Part shown: piece after piece, positions 1 to 13,420 of the stretch
Layout of the letters: each line of letters starts with the position of its first letter
How positions within the stretch are numbered: the stretch's first letter is position 1
Assembly (NCBI RefSeq): GCF_023101765.2
Contig: NC_064239.1
Location: 1,922,001-1,986,000 of the forward strand
Source of the DNA: Spodoptera frugiperda
Lineage: Eukaryota > Arthropoda > Insecta > Lepidoptera > Noctuidae
DNA length: 64,000 nucleotides
Direction: 5' to 3'
Translations under genes and position numbers: made by a program
The notes under the pieces: generated by a model
What the model was told of the DNA's origin: nothing
Database searches by the model: none
What the model saw: the letters and a program-made list of their open reading frames with translations, nothing else

Positions 1-289
1 AGGTATAAGTTGAATACGTTTGTGGACAGTAACGATGACAGGCGTCTCGATAGCTAAAAGTGATTCAACAGTACGCCTGTCGACGGATCAGGTTTTACTT
101 GCATAAAAACAGTACGTATAATCTATTATAAGCAACAGATACTTAGCCTTCTTCTTACTAGTTTTCATTATTTCTGATGGGATAGTACTCATTGTAACTA
201 CGGAGAAAAGGTCTCTGGGTTGATATCCGATGAATTTATCGACTTCGAATTCCACGGTTTTTTTATATATTTAAAGTAAAAAATATTTA

Positions 290-425
290 TGTCTATTTTT
301 TTATGGAATAAGGGGCAAACGAGCAGATGGGTCACCTGATGGTAAGTGGTCGCGCGCCGCCCATGGACATCCGCAACACAGATGCGTTGCGGGCCTTTTA
401 AAAAGGGATACGCAATTTTCCTGAA
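290..425 (-). repeat. Retroelement 3'-end fragment, family A
   Basis: The plus strand starts with a T run and ATGGAATA, then GGCAAACGAGCAGATGGG, CCTGATGGTAAG and CGCCCATGGACATCC. This dispersed lepidopteran repeat has its poly(A)-like end as the T run at the left, so it lies on the minus strand. It resembles the 21711-21870 copy, which shares the GGATACGC/GGAATACGC continuation. Confidence 0.7.
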
Positions 426-2900
426 GGTCGTTTCGGTTCGAATATACCGGCGACGACAGCTCATTCCTAAAATACGTTAAAATTACATCTCTTATCATAC
501 TCCTCTATCATTTCCTACCTTGGGCCATCGTCCCAGGATCCCAGCGGTGGGACGCTCTCTGAGGCACTTTATGACCTCTACCGTTTCGTCACTCGCCTGT
601 TGTTCTAACTGTAATGATGTTTATAATTACTAAGCATTGCACAGGGTGTTGTTATGAATATAAATTGTAGCCGACGCACCGCCTGATGGCATATGAAAGT
701 ATTAATAAAAATTAATCAGATACATTATGACTGTTTCAGTTTTGTTCCAAGTTGGACTTCTGAGTCGGTTTGGTCATTTGTTTTCATAATGTTTTATGAT
801 ATGTGATGTTCTCTTGAAAGGGTACTCACCCTTAGATAGTCTTGTGCTTAGGATAATGCATATTATTTTATGGTTCTAGATCAAGGTATTTTAATTTTTA
901 TCAAGACCAAAACCAGCAACAGAAATAAGAAATAAATACGAAAACTAAATGTAAACCTAATATTCAATTACGTGCAAACTTGGCGATGCAATAAATAGTC
1001 ACTTAGATTAGGTTCCGATACCGGATCGGATCGTAACTCGATATTTTTTCCGACTTAGTGTCCACTAACGGTTTCGACTAAGCAAGTCATCGCGATATCC
1101 CTTCTGAATGGGGGATAATAGAGTTGGCCAGATGATTTGTCGGATCGATCCCTATTTTAGGAAATTGGATTTGTAGATCGGAGGCGATAAGACGCCGGGG
1201 GTGGTTCGGCTCGGGAAATAAACGGTAAAAGTTTAGAGGGCCCTGTTATCACTGATTTGCGTATATCGATTTTGCCCCGTTTCCTCGCGACGTGGATTTA
1301 TCTTTTTTTCTCTTTTGCCTCGAAGCTGAAAGGATTATTCAGAGAAAAATATTAAACGAGTCATTTGAAACGGTAATGCGCTGATAAATTGGTTTTCGTA
1401 ATAGGGAAAATAAAATAAGTGTACGTGAGTCGGGGCGGGGTACTTGGCCCGTGAAATGTTTGATTTCTGTGTTTTGTATACAAACAAGTGTGATGAATAT
1501 TATAAAAAATTAAATCTCTTCAGATAATATTATCATTTACTAATACAATTCTGAAAAGAACTATTTATATATTAATCGTTTGTTAATACAATTTTGAATA
1601 GAACCGAACTCATAATAATTTTAAAAAGACTACTTTAAATAGTCTATTTTAAAGTATTCTAAAGATTTTCAAAAACTTCTCTACATAACTTACCTTTTTA
1701 AAACCAAAGAAGCTCTCAAAGACTACTTCCAATCTGACACACCGTAACAGCAAATCCCATACGAGCTGGTGCAACCCAGTGCTTATCTTACTAATACGTT
1801 TAAAGCTAATGCAGTATACAATGAAGTGCTCGAGTACAGTCGTGGTCCTTATCTAAACGAGTATGGTTCGATTATTGCTTGTTGCGAGTGGAGAGGCAAT
1901 GGTCGTGTAAATACTGGGGATGTGAGGTAAGATGGTGGAATTTCTGTTTCTAGAAAGTTCTGTAGGTAAGACGGTGAGAGAGGTTAGGCACTTCGATAGT
2001 ACCTTTAAAAATAAGTAGATCTATAAAGTACTGTAAGTATATACAGGGCGACTCATAATGGTGATGAAACAACTATTCCTCTCGGGCTTTAGAAGAAATG
2101 AGTAATGCAACTAATACGTCGAATCACAAGTCACGCTGTATATTAGACTGCAGGATCCTAAATGAGGCAAGTTGATGTTTTAGAATCTATGCAGATTTTA
2201 GTATAAACTTAAATTAGACTGATGTGATTCATTCAGATTCAGTTTAGTGTCATTCAAAACCAGTGTCAGGTTTTGCGTTAGCTTCACAAAATTTCTTTAG
2301 TTTTTACTGAAGAATTTTTGAACTCAGACTACAGAAACATCTATGTCAATTTATTATTATTCTATAGAGCATTCGAAAGCACCGTTTCCACGCTTGGATT
2401 TACCACAAAACCTTCCTTTTAATCAGGTAATTTCAATACATTTAAACCACGTTTTACAACCGCCCCTGGTTTATTTCGAACCACAGCATAGGAAGCACGT
2501 AAATCGAATCGCGACTAAGGATCATGCACTTCTAAACTTTCCGCCTTCTTAATTTTATGGGGTAGGGTAAGACAAAGCAAGGGAAACTATTAAAATAATG
2601 GACATTGATTCGCTTTCCCGTCACGTCTCGAGGCCAATTTTAAATGGAATCCGAAGGTGACCCTCGAATATAAGTAGATGTGTTATGGAACTTGGAGCAG
2701 ATGGTACTTGGATTTTGGTTAAGGGTTGTTTTCCGTGTGTACCGTTTTTGTTATGTTGTTTTTGTTTTGTGAGGAAGAGGCCAAACGATATTGAATTAAA
2801 GGTTCTTTAACGTTATTTCTATTTGGTGACTTTGATCAGTGTAATCTTGTCTTGTGTTCTGTGGTTGTTATAATGTCGTCTTGTAAAAGTAGAACTGTGA

Positions 2901-3139
2901 ATTTTTTAATGGTATAAGCCGGTAAATGAGCAGACGGATTATCTGATGGTAAGCAATCACCGCTACCCATGGACACCCGAAATACCAGGGGCGTTACAAG
3001 TGAGTTGCCTGGCTTTTGGGGTTAGGAATTTAAGGGTTGTTGGGGAATCGGGGACTGGGAAGGAAGAAGTTGGGCCTCCGGTAACCTCACTTACACAACG
3101 CAAGCGGTGTTTAACGTCATCGCGTCACGTTAGTTTACA
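2901..3139 (-). repeat. Retroelement fragment, family A (longer copy)
   Basis: Contains GAGCAGACGGATTATCTGAT, CCATGGACACCCG, TTAGGAATTTAAGGGTTGTT and CGGTAACCTCACTTACACAA in the same order as the copies at 31274-31420 and 61237-61445. A 66-codon plus-strand frame inside it is part of the repeat, not a gene. Confidence 0.75.
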
Positions 3140-4408
3140 TATCTAACTGCCAGATTTCGCTATGATTAGGAGCAATAATGGCAAGCCTCATCAATAGGTA
3201 ATTAGATCGTTCTAAAACTACGCTCATCATTACCATCAGCCCGTTTTCATTCACAGCTGGACACAGGCATTAATTATAACAAATCAGAACAGAATGTGAA
3301 TAAAATATGTAAACCCATCCACTTAATTTCGCCGTCCACCGAAACATTTCCAACCATTGTTTCATCCATTATAACATTACTTAAACGTTAATTTCTCTAA
3401 TTAATTACGAGACCCTGTAAAGTTGTAAGCGTAAAAAACCTACTAGGTAGGTACGTTGGCCTATGTAGGCAGTAGGCAACTCCTTAGGGGGGTATAAAGT
3501 TGACTTTTGTTTCGTTTTAATTATACGCCAGCGGCCACTGGGGTGGGCCGAGTTAAAAAGTTAATTAGCTTTAATTTTAACAGCGGGGGCGCCACTTGCA
3601 TTTTTGGGCCAAATGAATTTTGAGTTCGCGAGATAAATGCACGGAGTTTTGGTATTGAGGGTGTGAATTCATTTTGATTGTGTTATTTTAATTGTTTTTG
3701 TAATACTTGGTGCAATAATGTTGGTTGTTTAAAAGTTATATCAGTAATATTGTTTTTTCTGTATTTCCATTCAAATTTATGTAGGCACCTATAATAAATA
3801 TGATCTTTATTTCTTTTTGTTTTTATTAAATAAGATAAAATATACTTATTTGCCACCTAATGTTTGATATGATTCTGCTTGCAAATCTGCTGGACATAGT
3901 TTTAGAATAAACTATTGAATATGTTTTGTTGTAGGTAAATTTCGAAATAGGTGCAGCTCATTGCTTAATGCCACTAAGATCAGTTTTATTATAGGTAATT
4001 AAAAAAATACTTAGAGCTTTCCAATTTTTGCCTGCCCTCATCAAAACTTTAATCGTTAGATATCCCTAATTTAATTACAATTCGCTATTTATAAACATTT
4101 TTATATTTCAACAATTTGAATGTTTTCCCCTTTTTTACGTCACCAAGAGAAGAAATTCAATTAATATGCAAAGCGTATTGAAATAAATTATATTTTTTCC
4201 TTATCTCCTTAGGTACAGCAGGGCTTACGGTACTCAAACATAAAAATCCGCCATCTTGAAAAAGATTTGTTTTTGTCTTTACTTTTTTTAAATGCACAGA
4301 TGTCTACAAGTTGGGTTGAGTCCAACCTTTTTGGTATGCAAGAGTTTTTAAGGCCGTATTTAGTTTGTACTGGCAGTATTAGACAGACACATAAATTGGA
4401 AATTACTC

Positions 4409-4533
4409 TTAATGCCGCACTCAGAGACATTTAATGATTACTTAAACTATTCCTTAGTAACGAATTTGTATCGAAAACAATTACTAAGGACTGGGTTAAG
4501 TAACAATTAAATGACTCTGAGTATGGCGGTTAA
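4409..4533. mobile_element. TTAA-flanked hairpin MITE, family E copy 1
   Basis: Terminal inverted repeats: left TGCCGCACTCAGAGACATTT, right (complemented) CCGCCATACTCAGAGTCATT. A second inner pair is CCTTAGTAA/TTACTAAGG. Both ends touch TTAA (4409-4412 and 4530-4533), the duplicated target of piggyBac-type transposases. The whole 117-bp interior can fold as one hairpin. Confidence 0.75.
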
Positions 4534-6130
4534 TTTTATTTTTTGGAGTTTTAACTAAGGTGTGCTTAGTTCATCATAAAAACAATAGATTATCTTACTA
4601 AAAAAATAATTTTTTTAAATTGCTCCTAGAGAGTAGATAATAAATTAATAGCGAAAAGCGAAAATTCTTCATTACCATACAAAAGCTCTCTCTGACTAAC
4701 ATTTAGATATTTTTACGTCTCTAATAGTTAAATGAAAGGTTTTTACGTCCATTTCTCCGACTGACTCATCATCGAACAGATTGTGCTTACGTAGAACTTT
4801 AAAATGTACCCACAAGAAGGCCTGTTCGAGCCTCAAAAGACTCCCTACGCCTATATATCGTGGAGGGTAACTTTTTAACTGAATTTACGTGTACACGGCG
4901 AGATTGTGAAGGTTTTATTCTTCTGAATGTTGAGTACGTTCAGGAAACAGTTTGCGTTTGTCTTCTTATATGGGGCAAGTTGGGAGCGGTTGCGGTTTTG
5001 TGGAATTGAAGCCTTGTGTTTGTTAGATTGGTCGTTTTAAATTTTGATGGTGTGTGTTTTGTGCTACGGGTGGCTAGAAGAGAGAGGGTTTCTGCCCGCC
5101 ACTTTACCTGCGTTCACGTGGGATAAAAAGTATGCTTTCAGCCAAGTCAGCTCATACTCTGTCTGTATACCAAACTTCATCGAAATCCGTTCCAGTAGTT
5201 TTAGCGTGATTGTCGGACAAAAACTTTCTCATTTATAATATTACAGTGTTGTGTAGTATGAAGTAGACATATAGGTATCATAATTGTAATCGAGGGTTAC
5301 GAATTTTTCGTTGCAAGTTGCCTAAAAGCTGAATATTTTATTACTTTAATCACTATTTATAATTCTTATAGTGAAAATTGGAATTGTAATTGCAGTATTA
5401 TTTGTTTAATAAAGTGAGAAAAGCTCTTTAAATTCGTTATGTTATTTCAACAGATTTTGGTAGGTAGAGTGTTGCAACTGCATCCTAACGAATTCATTCT
5501 CTGTTCGGGAACATGAATCTTAAGAAACGCTAGCCGTTTACGTCTTGCACCAAGTTCAGGGGGAAGGCACCAGATGTCGTACGGGTGACAATAAATTTTA
5601 TCGCCGCTCTGTGCGTATTCTCAGCACTACAAAACCGTAAGCTCGGATTTGAAACATAAACGCAACGGCATATATTATTTAAATTGCAAACTGACACTTT
5701 TTATAGAGACGCGAGTATGTATGGTGGAATAAAAATAATGCGTAGTTTATGTTCTGCAGATACATCGCTCATACATAAGCGGTTTCGTTTTGCATTTAAT
5801 CTACACTTGGAGTAAAGAAACGGGAGCTAGCGTTGTGTCTTTTAAATTTCTTTTAAATATTTTCTGATACGAGTATTTTATTAATTGGTAACGTTATGTG
5901 TGCCTTATTTTGTGAATTGTATTTAATTTTTTTTTAAATTATAGACGGTGCTAAAATATGAAAAAAATTACGCGCTAGGCTTCGTTTATTTGCTCCCAAG
6001 TGTACCTATATGGTTTGTGATGGTTATGTACTTGTACGTAATACATAAGTGATGAACTTTTTCAATGTTTATTTTTCTGAAATTGGTTTTTTAGTCTCTC
6101 GACTCAGTCTGCAAACACAATGATAGTGTT

Positions 6131-6235
6131 GTTCCATTGTTTCACGTTTCACAGTTTTCTGTGAGGCCATGGTATCACTCAGATTAAGTTAGTCCATATT
6201 TTGTGCTGAAGCACGGCTGCACATGGCTCTTTCAC
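6131..6235 (-). repeat. Family A fragment (distal part)
   Basis: Shares TTTCTGTGAGGCC, TGGTATCACTC and a GTGCTGAAGCACGGCT-like string with the corresponding part of the 53551-53762 copy. Confidence 0.6.
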
Positions 6236-6760
6236 ACAAAAACCCTATAGCAAACATAGCACAACAAGGGATTATTTAATACTCACACCCAAATAAAAAT
6301 ACACTCTTTCCTCCATACTCCAAACCGTAACAAATTATAACTTCCAAAGCATTTTCACTACAGTTTATTTCATCGTTCGTATACTTAAAAGACGTGTCGC
6401 GTTGCGCGAAAAATATTCGCACAACATTGTACAACGCATAATGGCGCACTGATAGAAGCAGATGTCGTTTAAATTCGCATAAATTCTTATAAACACTTCC
6501 TCAAACCGAGTTCTCTCCTGATTTAAGAGCTTTATCTTTTTTCTTTGACTTATGCATTCAAGTGTCTTGGTATGTTTCGTGAATGTTGAGGATCTTGGCC
6601 CGGTTGCGAGCGAGCACAGAAATGTTGAGATTTCTGTTTCTGAAATTCTTGGTAGTATGAAATTGGGTTGTTGTTGTGATGTGATAATTATATACTTATT
6701 TACATTCGTGTATTAAATCTCAGTTGAGGTAGGTTTACTCTCCAAGTAACTAGCAGTTCA

Positions 6761-6838
6761 CTTGTAACTCATCTGGCGTTGCGGGTGTCCATCGGTGGCT
6801 CTGATCACTTACCACCAAGTGAACCAAATCTTCCGAGT
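6761..6838 (+). repeat. Family A fragment, opposite orientation
   Basis: The minus strand reads TTGGTGGTAAGTGATC and then GATGGACACCCGCAACGCC, the core of family A. The copy is therefore inverted relative to most others in the window. Confidence 0.6.
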
Positions 6839-7944
6839 GAAGTGGAAACTATCGTTTTTTTTTGTTCTTCTCCTCTTCTCCTCTAATAATATCTTCTGAT
6901 TTATTTCATTGCGAGATCCAAGACAGTCATTTATGTCCCTGAAACGCGTCGGACTTCAGTATTCCGACGTTTTTATGATTGTATCTACCGTAGATTCTGA
7001 TTTACAGGAGTTGCAGCGGTTTTGGAAGGTTGTGGCGGGCTAGTCCCATTAAAAAATTACAATGCCCTATATATATATTCTATAGAAATCTTTCATTATA
7101 TGATGTTAAAAAAGTAAGTGTTGCCACTCTATCAGGCTGAATAATAACCCACATTATAATACGCCCACGTTCGTTCACATTCTCATAACAATTTTTCTAG
7201 AATTTCCTTGAAGACAATAACGGCTTAATAAAATAAGAATGATGACGGTAACATCTGTGTAATAAGAACTTCTTTACAGCTATTTTATAATGCAGTTATA
7301 TTACATCGTAAATGTCTAGCGAATATGGAGCCTCTCTATCATTTGAGATGATGAAAAATTCGGGTCTGATTTTAGTAGAAACCGTTTATATGAAGCGTGT
7401 AAATAGAATAAAATGTGTAAATATCTTAATGCTAGTTTAAGTGACAACCGTATGGAATTACCAGGTTCGAGTTAGATGATAGAGTGTCTTGCCATACGAT
7501 TTTACATTTCGGAACTAAGTTGCACCTTGCACAAAAGTGCCGTCGTAAATGTGGTCTAATTCATATAAATGCTTTGACTTTAGAATAATTACAACATCCA
7601 GTAAAATATTGACCGATTACATTATCAGATTCTGAACAAAACTGCTCTTAAATAACTAAAAATAATACTGGAAACTAAGTATTCAATTCAATAACCCTTA
7701 AATTTACCCGCTTGGGACAGAATGGGTGTAATGTTTCGGTACATTCTTGGCATTTTTCCCAACTAGGTAGGGGTCGCCCGAATCTAAACTGCATTCTGCT
7801 GAGTGTATCTAACATTATATTGGGCTGTAAATGAAAATCCTTTAAGAGCATTTAATGGTTAGGTATTCTAGTTTCTGCCATTCCACATATCCGGCATAAA
7901 ACGAAACCTAAGTTTAATTTAGATCGGTTTAATAATCCTTCCAT

Positions 7945-8029
7945 CAGGAAAACATCGTGAGAAAACCCGGGCTTATAATTTCTGATTATAAGTTGGTATC
8001 ATTAATAGGCTGTTGATGCTGATGAAAGC
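7945..8029 (+). repeat. Family F fragment
   Basis: GGAAAACATCGTGAGAAAAC, CTTATAATTTCTGATTATAA and ATAGGCTGTTGATGCTGATG match the centre and tail of family F. Confidence 0.65.
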
Positions 8030-9831
8030 ATATTCAACTTTCCCAATAACTAGAAACTATCCAATGGTATCCAACCTACAAGAAACTACATTCATAAAAC
8101 AATGTCTTCGATCGAAAACCGCCTCTACGAATAACAGCAAAATACAAGCAGAACGAAATAAAAATTCAAACGCTCATGCAATCTAGCAATGCATTCTCTA
8201 ACAGTGCAGTCCATACTTTATATCGGTGTGTGTTTGGGCTTATTTACGTGGTGGCTGGGACATATTTTACGTGCCACCAATCGATATGTCCTGGTTCAGA
8301 CACGGGTAATGGCCCGAAATGTTCCTACGCTACCCAACGCAGTTGATCCCTCTCAAAGGCCAGATTAGATTGAGCTTCGATCTGAGATCGCAAACGTAGG
8401 TGAAGTTTCAAATTACCTGAATTGATTTTGCTTGAAAGAAGCTCCATGAGTTGAGTAATTACCTATGTCTATTTTAAACGAAAGCGTTCGTCTTAGTATT
8501 AATCAAAGCTAAAAGGCTTCCTTGTTCTACATTTCGTAATTAATATTTTATAAGAGATATTTATTTACAGCGTTTTCCTGATGTAATATCCCGTAAAGCC
8601 TATTTACAGGAACAAAATACTCTCACAATTTCTTAAAGGTTACCTGTTGACTTTGATATACTTCAGGAAGATTATTACTTTGTGAGAACGTATGAAAGCA
8701 ACCGTCAAGAAAGCGTGGTGCGTGAAAAATTGAAACGCCTACTCGAATAATTATAGCAAAGTCGCAGGAACGCGTCACAGTAGGAGCAAGTACTGTGAAG
8801 GCAATTTGTTCGGATCAAGGGTCTCATGGTAAATTAGCCGAGAGCGTGTCCTCGTCGATAAGAATTACCTGAGATTTGTGTCATGTTTCTTCATTTGTAC
8901 ATTACCATTGTAATACCAATGTGTAGTACTTAATATTGATGTCCCAAGTCTGAGAGTACCGAGGTAAAAGTTGATTGCCGATTAAACCTATATCAGTAAT
9001 GACTTTAGTATTACTTACAAGAGTGTTTAGTACTTCTGTACTATTTATTTCTTCGAGGTAACACAGGTAAACGAGGTATATCAATGTATGGGTGACTATT
9101 AACTAACACAGTAATTAATGACTATACTAATACAGCCTGAATGCTTACGTCCATATAAAGCATAAGTTCGCGAAAACTACCATTTAAATATAATTCCGTT
9201 TATCGTATAGGTTTATACCATTACTAGTATAGAATTTACTAATCTCTTCAGAGAAAGACGAAGCATATTGCACAATCTGAACCAAAAACCTGCAAAGTAG
9301 CCACGACCTGAACAAATCCTTGATAAACATTTAACGAAACCATCTCTGGCTGTCCATGGGCTGCTTATTTCCCGCTGTCTCCGTGACGATGGCTGCGGGC
9401 GATGTGTAAACATGGATAAAGTGCGTGCGCTTTAACTTGGAGTATGCTCTCAAATCCTGAGAAATCGCTGCGGCTTCGGTCCGCTCTCGACACGTCTTGG
9501 TAGCTGGTGCAATTTGGGTGAGGTAGCGGGTTAGATTGCTGGGTGTTTTAGGAGAAATTGCCAGAGTTATTTAGTTAAATACACATACATAATTTTATGC
9601 ATGTCTCCTATGCGAGTAGGCAGAGACAATAGAGCGCCAATTGCTAATGAATCTTACATACCTCTTTTGCTTTATCAAGAGTCATTAGTCTTTTCATTTA
9701 TGCTCGGTTAAGGGTACTTTTATTTAGTTTAATTGGGGTGTATTTTTATATAAATCATGTTGCAAATCTCCTTACCTCAAGCTGGAAGATCCTAATCCCT
9801 TGACTTTGGAAGAAGATACTATGACGTGGGG

Positions 9832-9869
9832 TCTCCTACTGAAGAAATGTTCTCCTACTGAAGAAATAT
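9832..9869. repeat. 19-bp tandem duplication
   Basis: TCTCCTACTGAAGAAATGT is followed directly by TCTCCTACTGAAGAAATAT, one mismatch. Confidence 0.9.
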
Positions 9870-11729
9870 AGTAGATTCTTCGTCATAACCAATGTTAGCG
9901 ATATGGTTATCTCTACATCATTTGAAGAATATAATTTAATAATTATGTCATTGATCTAAATACGACAGGATTACAGTCCGTCTTTCTATGATATCATAGA
10001 CGTAATTCTACTCGCTGTCTCTTATACTCCACAGTGGAATGTCACAAGGATAATGCAGATTGATTCGGCTCAACTCGGAGGAGACAAATTCGATTTGCGA
10101 CAGTGCGGTGTAACGCACAGATTTGACGCCTTGAAAAATATACCAGATTCACGCTGAAGATTGCAGCTGCCTGGATCTGCGGTAGAAAATGTTGGGCTAT
10201 TTTTCTACTCCGTTGGTCTCTCGTTGTCAATGTTATTGCCACGTTGCTTCTTCTCGCATCTTGCATTTTGGAAGAATTTGGTAGTTTGGTTTTGATAGTA
10301 GTGTTGGACACCTACACTGTGCTACTTGTAGATAGTACTGCCTAATTTAATACAATATTAATCTAGTCGATAGTTGTAATTGTAATATTTGCTACTACAA
10401 AGAGATTAGCGGGCAGAGGCCTTTTTTAGGGTTCCGTATTTGCATATAGAGGGGGCTTGTTCAAGAAAGTTTAGTTTAAGAGAAGATTAGTTTAAGAAAA
10501 CATCAAGGACTAACCTAGGAAGTATCTACGTAAAACTCTAGGCCACACGGAGATAAGAGACTTTACGTAATCTCTTTTCTTATTCTAAGAGTGTATTAGC
10601 ATATTTTTAGCTCGCCAATATTTAACCCCGGCCTAATGTATACGAATATTTACCAGCTGAATAAGTAGCACTTCCGATGCCTCGCACGTACTCCAATAAT
10701 TTACAGACTTTAGTCCCAAAAATGGGCTCTAGAATATTTTCTTCAAGACCTAAGCTGACTTATGGTGGATAAACAAAGAGTATCTATTCAAAAGGTTCAC
10801 AATTTATGCTCGGATCGCAGGCGGCGTGTAGTGCGTCGCTCTGTTAACCCACCGCTTCACATTCAGGACACGTTCCCTGTCGCCGAAATGTTCCCCGGAT
10901 GGCCTTTTTGAAGAAACAAAATTCGCCATACAATACAACTTGTCCCACATTGTACTATTCCAACGCAGCTGGTCAAATTGCCCATTTACATTCGACAGAA
11001 GTTGGATTTTTTTGTTCGTCATCAATTGAGAAGTCGAAAGTCGTTTTTGTTCAGGATTCAATTTCTACTTTTTAGATTGAATGATTTTTCTTTTAGCGTT
11101 GAGTTGAAAGTTCGGAAATACGTCGCTCTGTACGTTGTTCATGAGTAACTGAATTACTAACATGTGTTTCTTTATTCGAGTAGATTGCTTTGTACCAGGT
11201 GTTTGACGAATTGAGGACTGGCCCCTCCATTACAAAATACTATAGGGAACTACGGGACTTTAGAGAATGGCACAGCAGTAGAAAGCGGGTTTACAATAAG
11301 CATTTACTACTAGCCTACAATTTCGTAGAATAACAAGATCCTATATTGATATCAGGTATCAGAACTTATCCAGTAGTTCAAGTCGGTACAACTTCGGATT
11401 CCGCCCGTCAACTTTTCTTTATGTCCAAACTAGTTAGTCTAGTTAAGACTATTACTTCTACTTGGTATGCTGGTCGTGGTCTCCGCAAACCTTACGTTCC
11501 ATGACAAATGTGATACCTTCGGTGTTTCCTCGTATGAGTCAGGATTGATACACCATTATATCTACCCCACACCGATCTGTTTTGTTATTATTTCAGTATG
11601 TATCACGTTCCAATGTTTCGGAGGCTGTATACAGATATCTAGCAGACAATATAAGGCTCTATTTTGTGAAGAATAGCGTGTATAATTGTGTGGAATGAGG
11701 GTGGTATGTTTGGGTTATTCGTGTTCTTG

Positions 11730-11763
11730 TCACGTGTCGACCGGCGCGGCGGTCGACGTGTGC
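11730..11763. repeat. Short CG-rich palindrome
   Basis: CACGTGTCGACCG, then GCGCG, then GCGGTCGACGTGTG: an inverted repeat of about 13 bp with a short loop. Confidence 0.7.
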
Positions 11764-13414
11764 CTTCTTCGGTTGAAGCTATTATTTTTATCCGCATTTT
11801 GTACTTATTGGTCCCGTATTATGTGACAGCGTGCGTTATTAAATAATCGGTTGTTCGTTTAGTTAGGGATGTTGGCTGGGAAAGGAAGTTGGAGCTTACT
11901 TGTAGCTGGGTATTGCATTGCGTACATGTGTTTGTGCATATGTGATTAAAGTGAAATTTACTTCAGCATAAAATTAAGCATTTGTATTTTTGATACATCA
12001 ATTTCCTGCTATAAATAGCATTCTAGTATTTAAGTTTAGATTTTAACCTATGTTTGAGTTTATGTCTAATAGTACTATTATACTACATCTCATCGGTGGA
12101 AAAATCTGTTTGAACTGTATATTTTGAGCACCAGAAAGTCGTTAGGTGCACTCTGCTCTTCAGGAACGAATTTTAAAACAATTCTAAAATAGAAGCAAAG
12201 TATTTCTAGTAGAGGAGTCTGCACCAAATTGAACCATTTGCATAGTTATCAATGCCTGATTGCATTGAATCGTAAGAGGTTTTGCGAAAGTTTCAAGTAG
12301 TTTCGTTTTAAGACTACTTACCATGATTGCCTTATTGTTGTTTGATTCTAAGTGTGAAATTGTACACAAGACATGGTTATTGGTTAGGTTAGCTTCAGAT
12401 TAGGAAAAGTAATTGCAGAAGATAACAAGAGATCTAATGATGTTTTGCAAAAAGTCATAAAGTTATGTAGGTACTGGAAACCCTAAAAAATGTAATGGGA
12501 ATCGAACCCGAAACCTTGATAAACATCTAACTTAGCACCTAAACTTTTTAATAAAATATTTCAGCAATACCGATTTTCCAAGATTACGTTGTGAACAAAA
12601 TGCAATTGACTAGAGAGCGGTTGTCACCCTCTTTGTTTCATTCCATCCCAATAGTTTCATCTTCCCCAATTCCAGTCGATCACACTTCCTTCCCAACATT
12701 AAAAAGTACGACATTTTCCCTGCAATTTCGATCGAATTGAGAAAATCCGCGATAAAAAGTAAAATTTATTGGCATTACCGATGAAAATATAACTTTCCCC
12801 ATCCGATGTTAAAACGCTAAAATCTTTTTAGAACCCGATAAGCGTTATGGGCTAACCGGCTGCCACTTTAACAAATTATTGGGAGATTTCCAAGAAAAAA
12901 GTTGTCACCCCCACGGAGCTCGAAGGGTAGACGTCTTATTTGATAGCTTGATTTTCGCGGGGCGCACCGAGAATGTTAAATTACTGGCGAAATGAAAGAT
13001 AATAGGGCTGCATCTTAACAGGGAAAAGTTGTTCTACTTTCGGGAAGGGAAAAAAGTTTTATATCCCCAAAAGATTTTGAAATTCCCATTCGTGGGGCAC
13101 AAGAGTGCCTGGTATCACATTATTTATTCATGGTTTTTTTGTTTTAAGTGCTCGGGTAGTGGCTCCTATTTGGATGATCTCTTTACTAGAGCATAAGCGA
13201 TTAAGGGAGCGTAACGTTTGTAATCGAGCGTATTTATTTTGATTAAACTTATGTTGCTACTGAGATCGTGGTTTTCGGTGGTGAGTGGTAGTTTAACAAT
13301 CATAATATTCAGTGTTAATCTGTTAAGTTCGGCTGTTGCTATGTATCCTTTAAATCAATCCGGTGAGTAGGGATGTGTGGAAAAATGAAACGAATATTAA
13401 TCGAAATCGAACAA

Positions 13415-13420
13415 TTTATT
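13415..13420 (-). promoter_or_regulatory. Candidate distal poly(A) signal AATAAA
   Basis: AATAAA on the minus strand about 930 nt after the stop, in the context TTTACAATAAATTGTTCG. It lies at the edge of the repeat-free stretch, so it is a plausible distal 3' end. Confidence 0.3.

Larger units (their letters stand above)
1..13414. other. Flank downstream of Kif26, no gene recognised
   Basis: AT-rich non-coding sequence. Recognised items are repeat fragments at 290-425, 2901-3139, 6131-6235, 6761-6838 and 7945-8029, a TTAA-flanked hairpin at 4409-4533, a 19-bp tandem duplication at 9832-9869 and a short CG-rich palindrome at 11730-11763. Open frames of 60-90 codons occur in all frames (for example minus 10042-10311 and 10804-11061) but show no domain, repeat-family or splice support. 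In the other stretches over 300 bases I see nothing I can name. Confidence 0.7.

Noticed and set aside
2946..3146. Plus-strand frames at 2946-3146, 31320-31574 and 61242-61445 with similar proteins (MVSNH/MIVSN..., RNLRVVGES)
   Set aside because: The similarity comes from the shared family A repeat, not from a gene family.
10042..10311. 89-codon minus-strand frame
   Set aside because: No domain, no flanking splice pattern, no repeat support. Frames of this length are expected by chance.
10804..11061. 85-codon minus-strand frame
   Set aside because: Composition is mildly protein-like but I recognise nothing in it and no partner exon is visible.
12490..12535. GGGAATCGAACCCGAAACC, a B-box-like string
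   Set aside because: An isolated B box without a matching A box or SINE body. Too little to call a tRNA or SINE copy.
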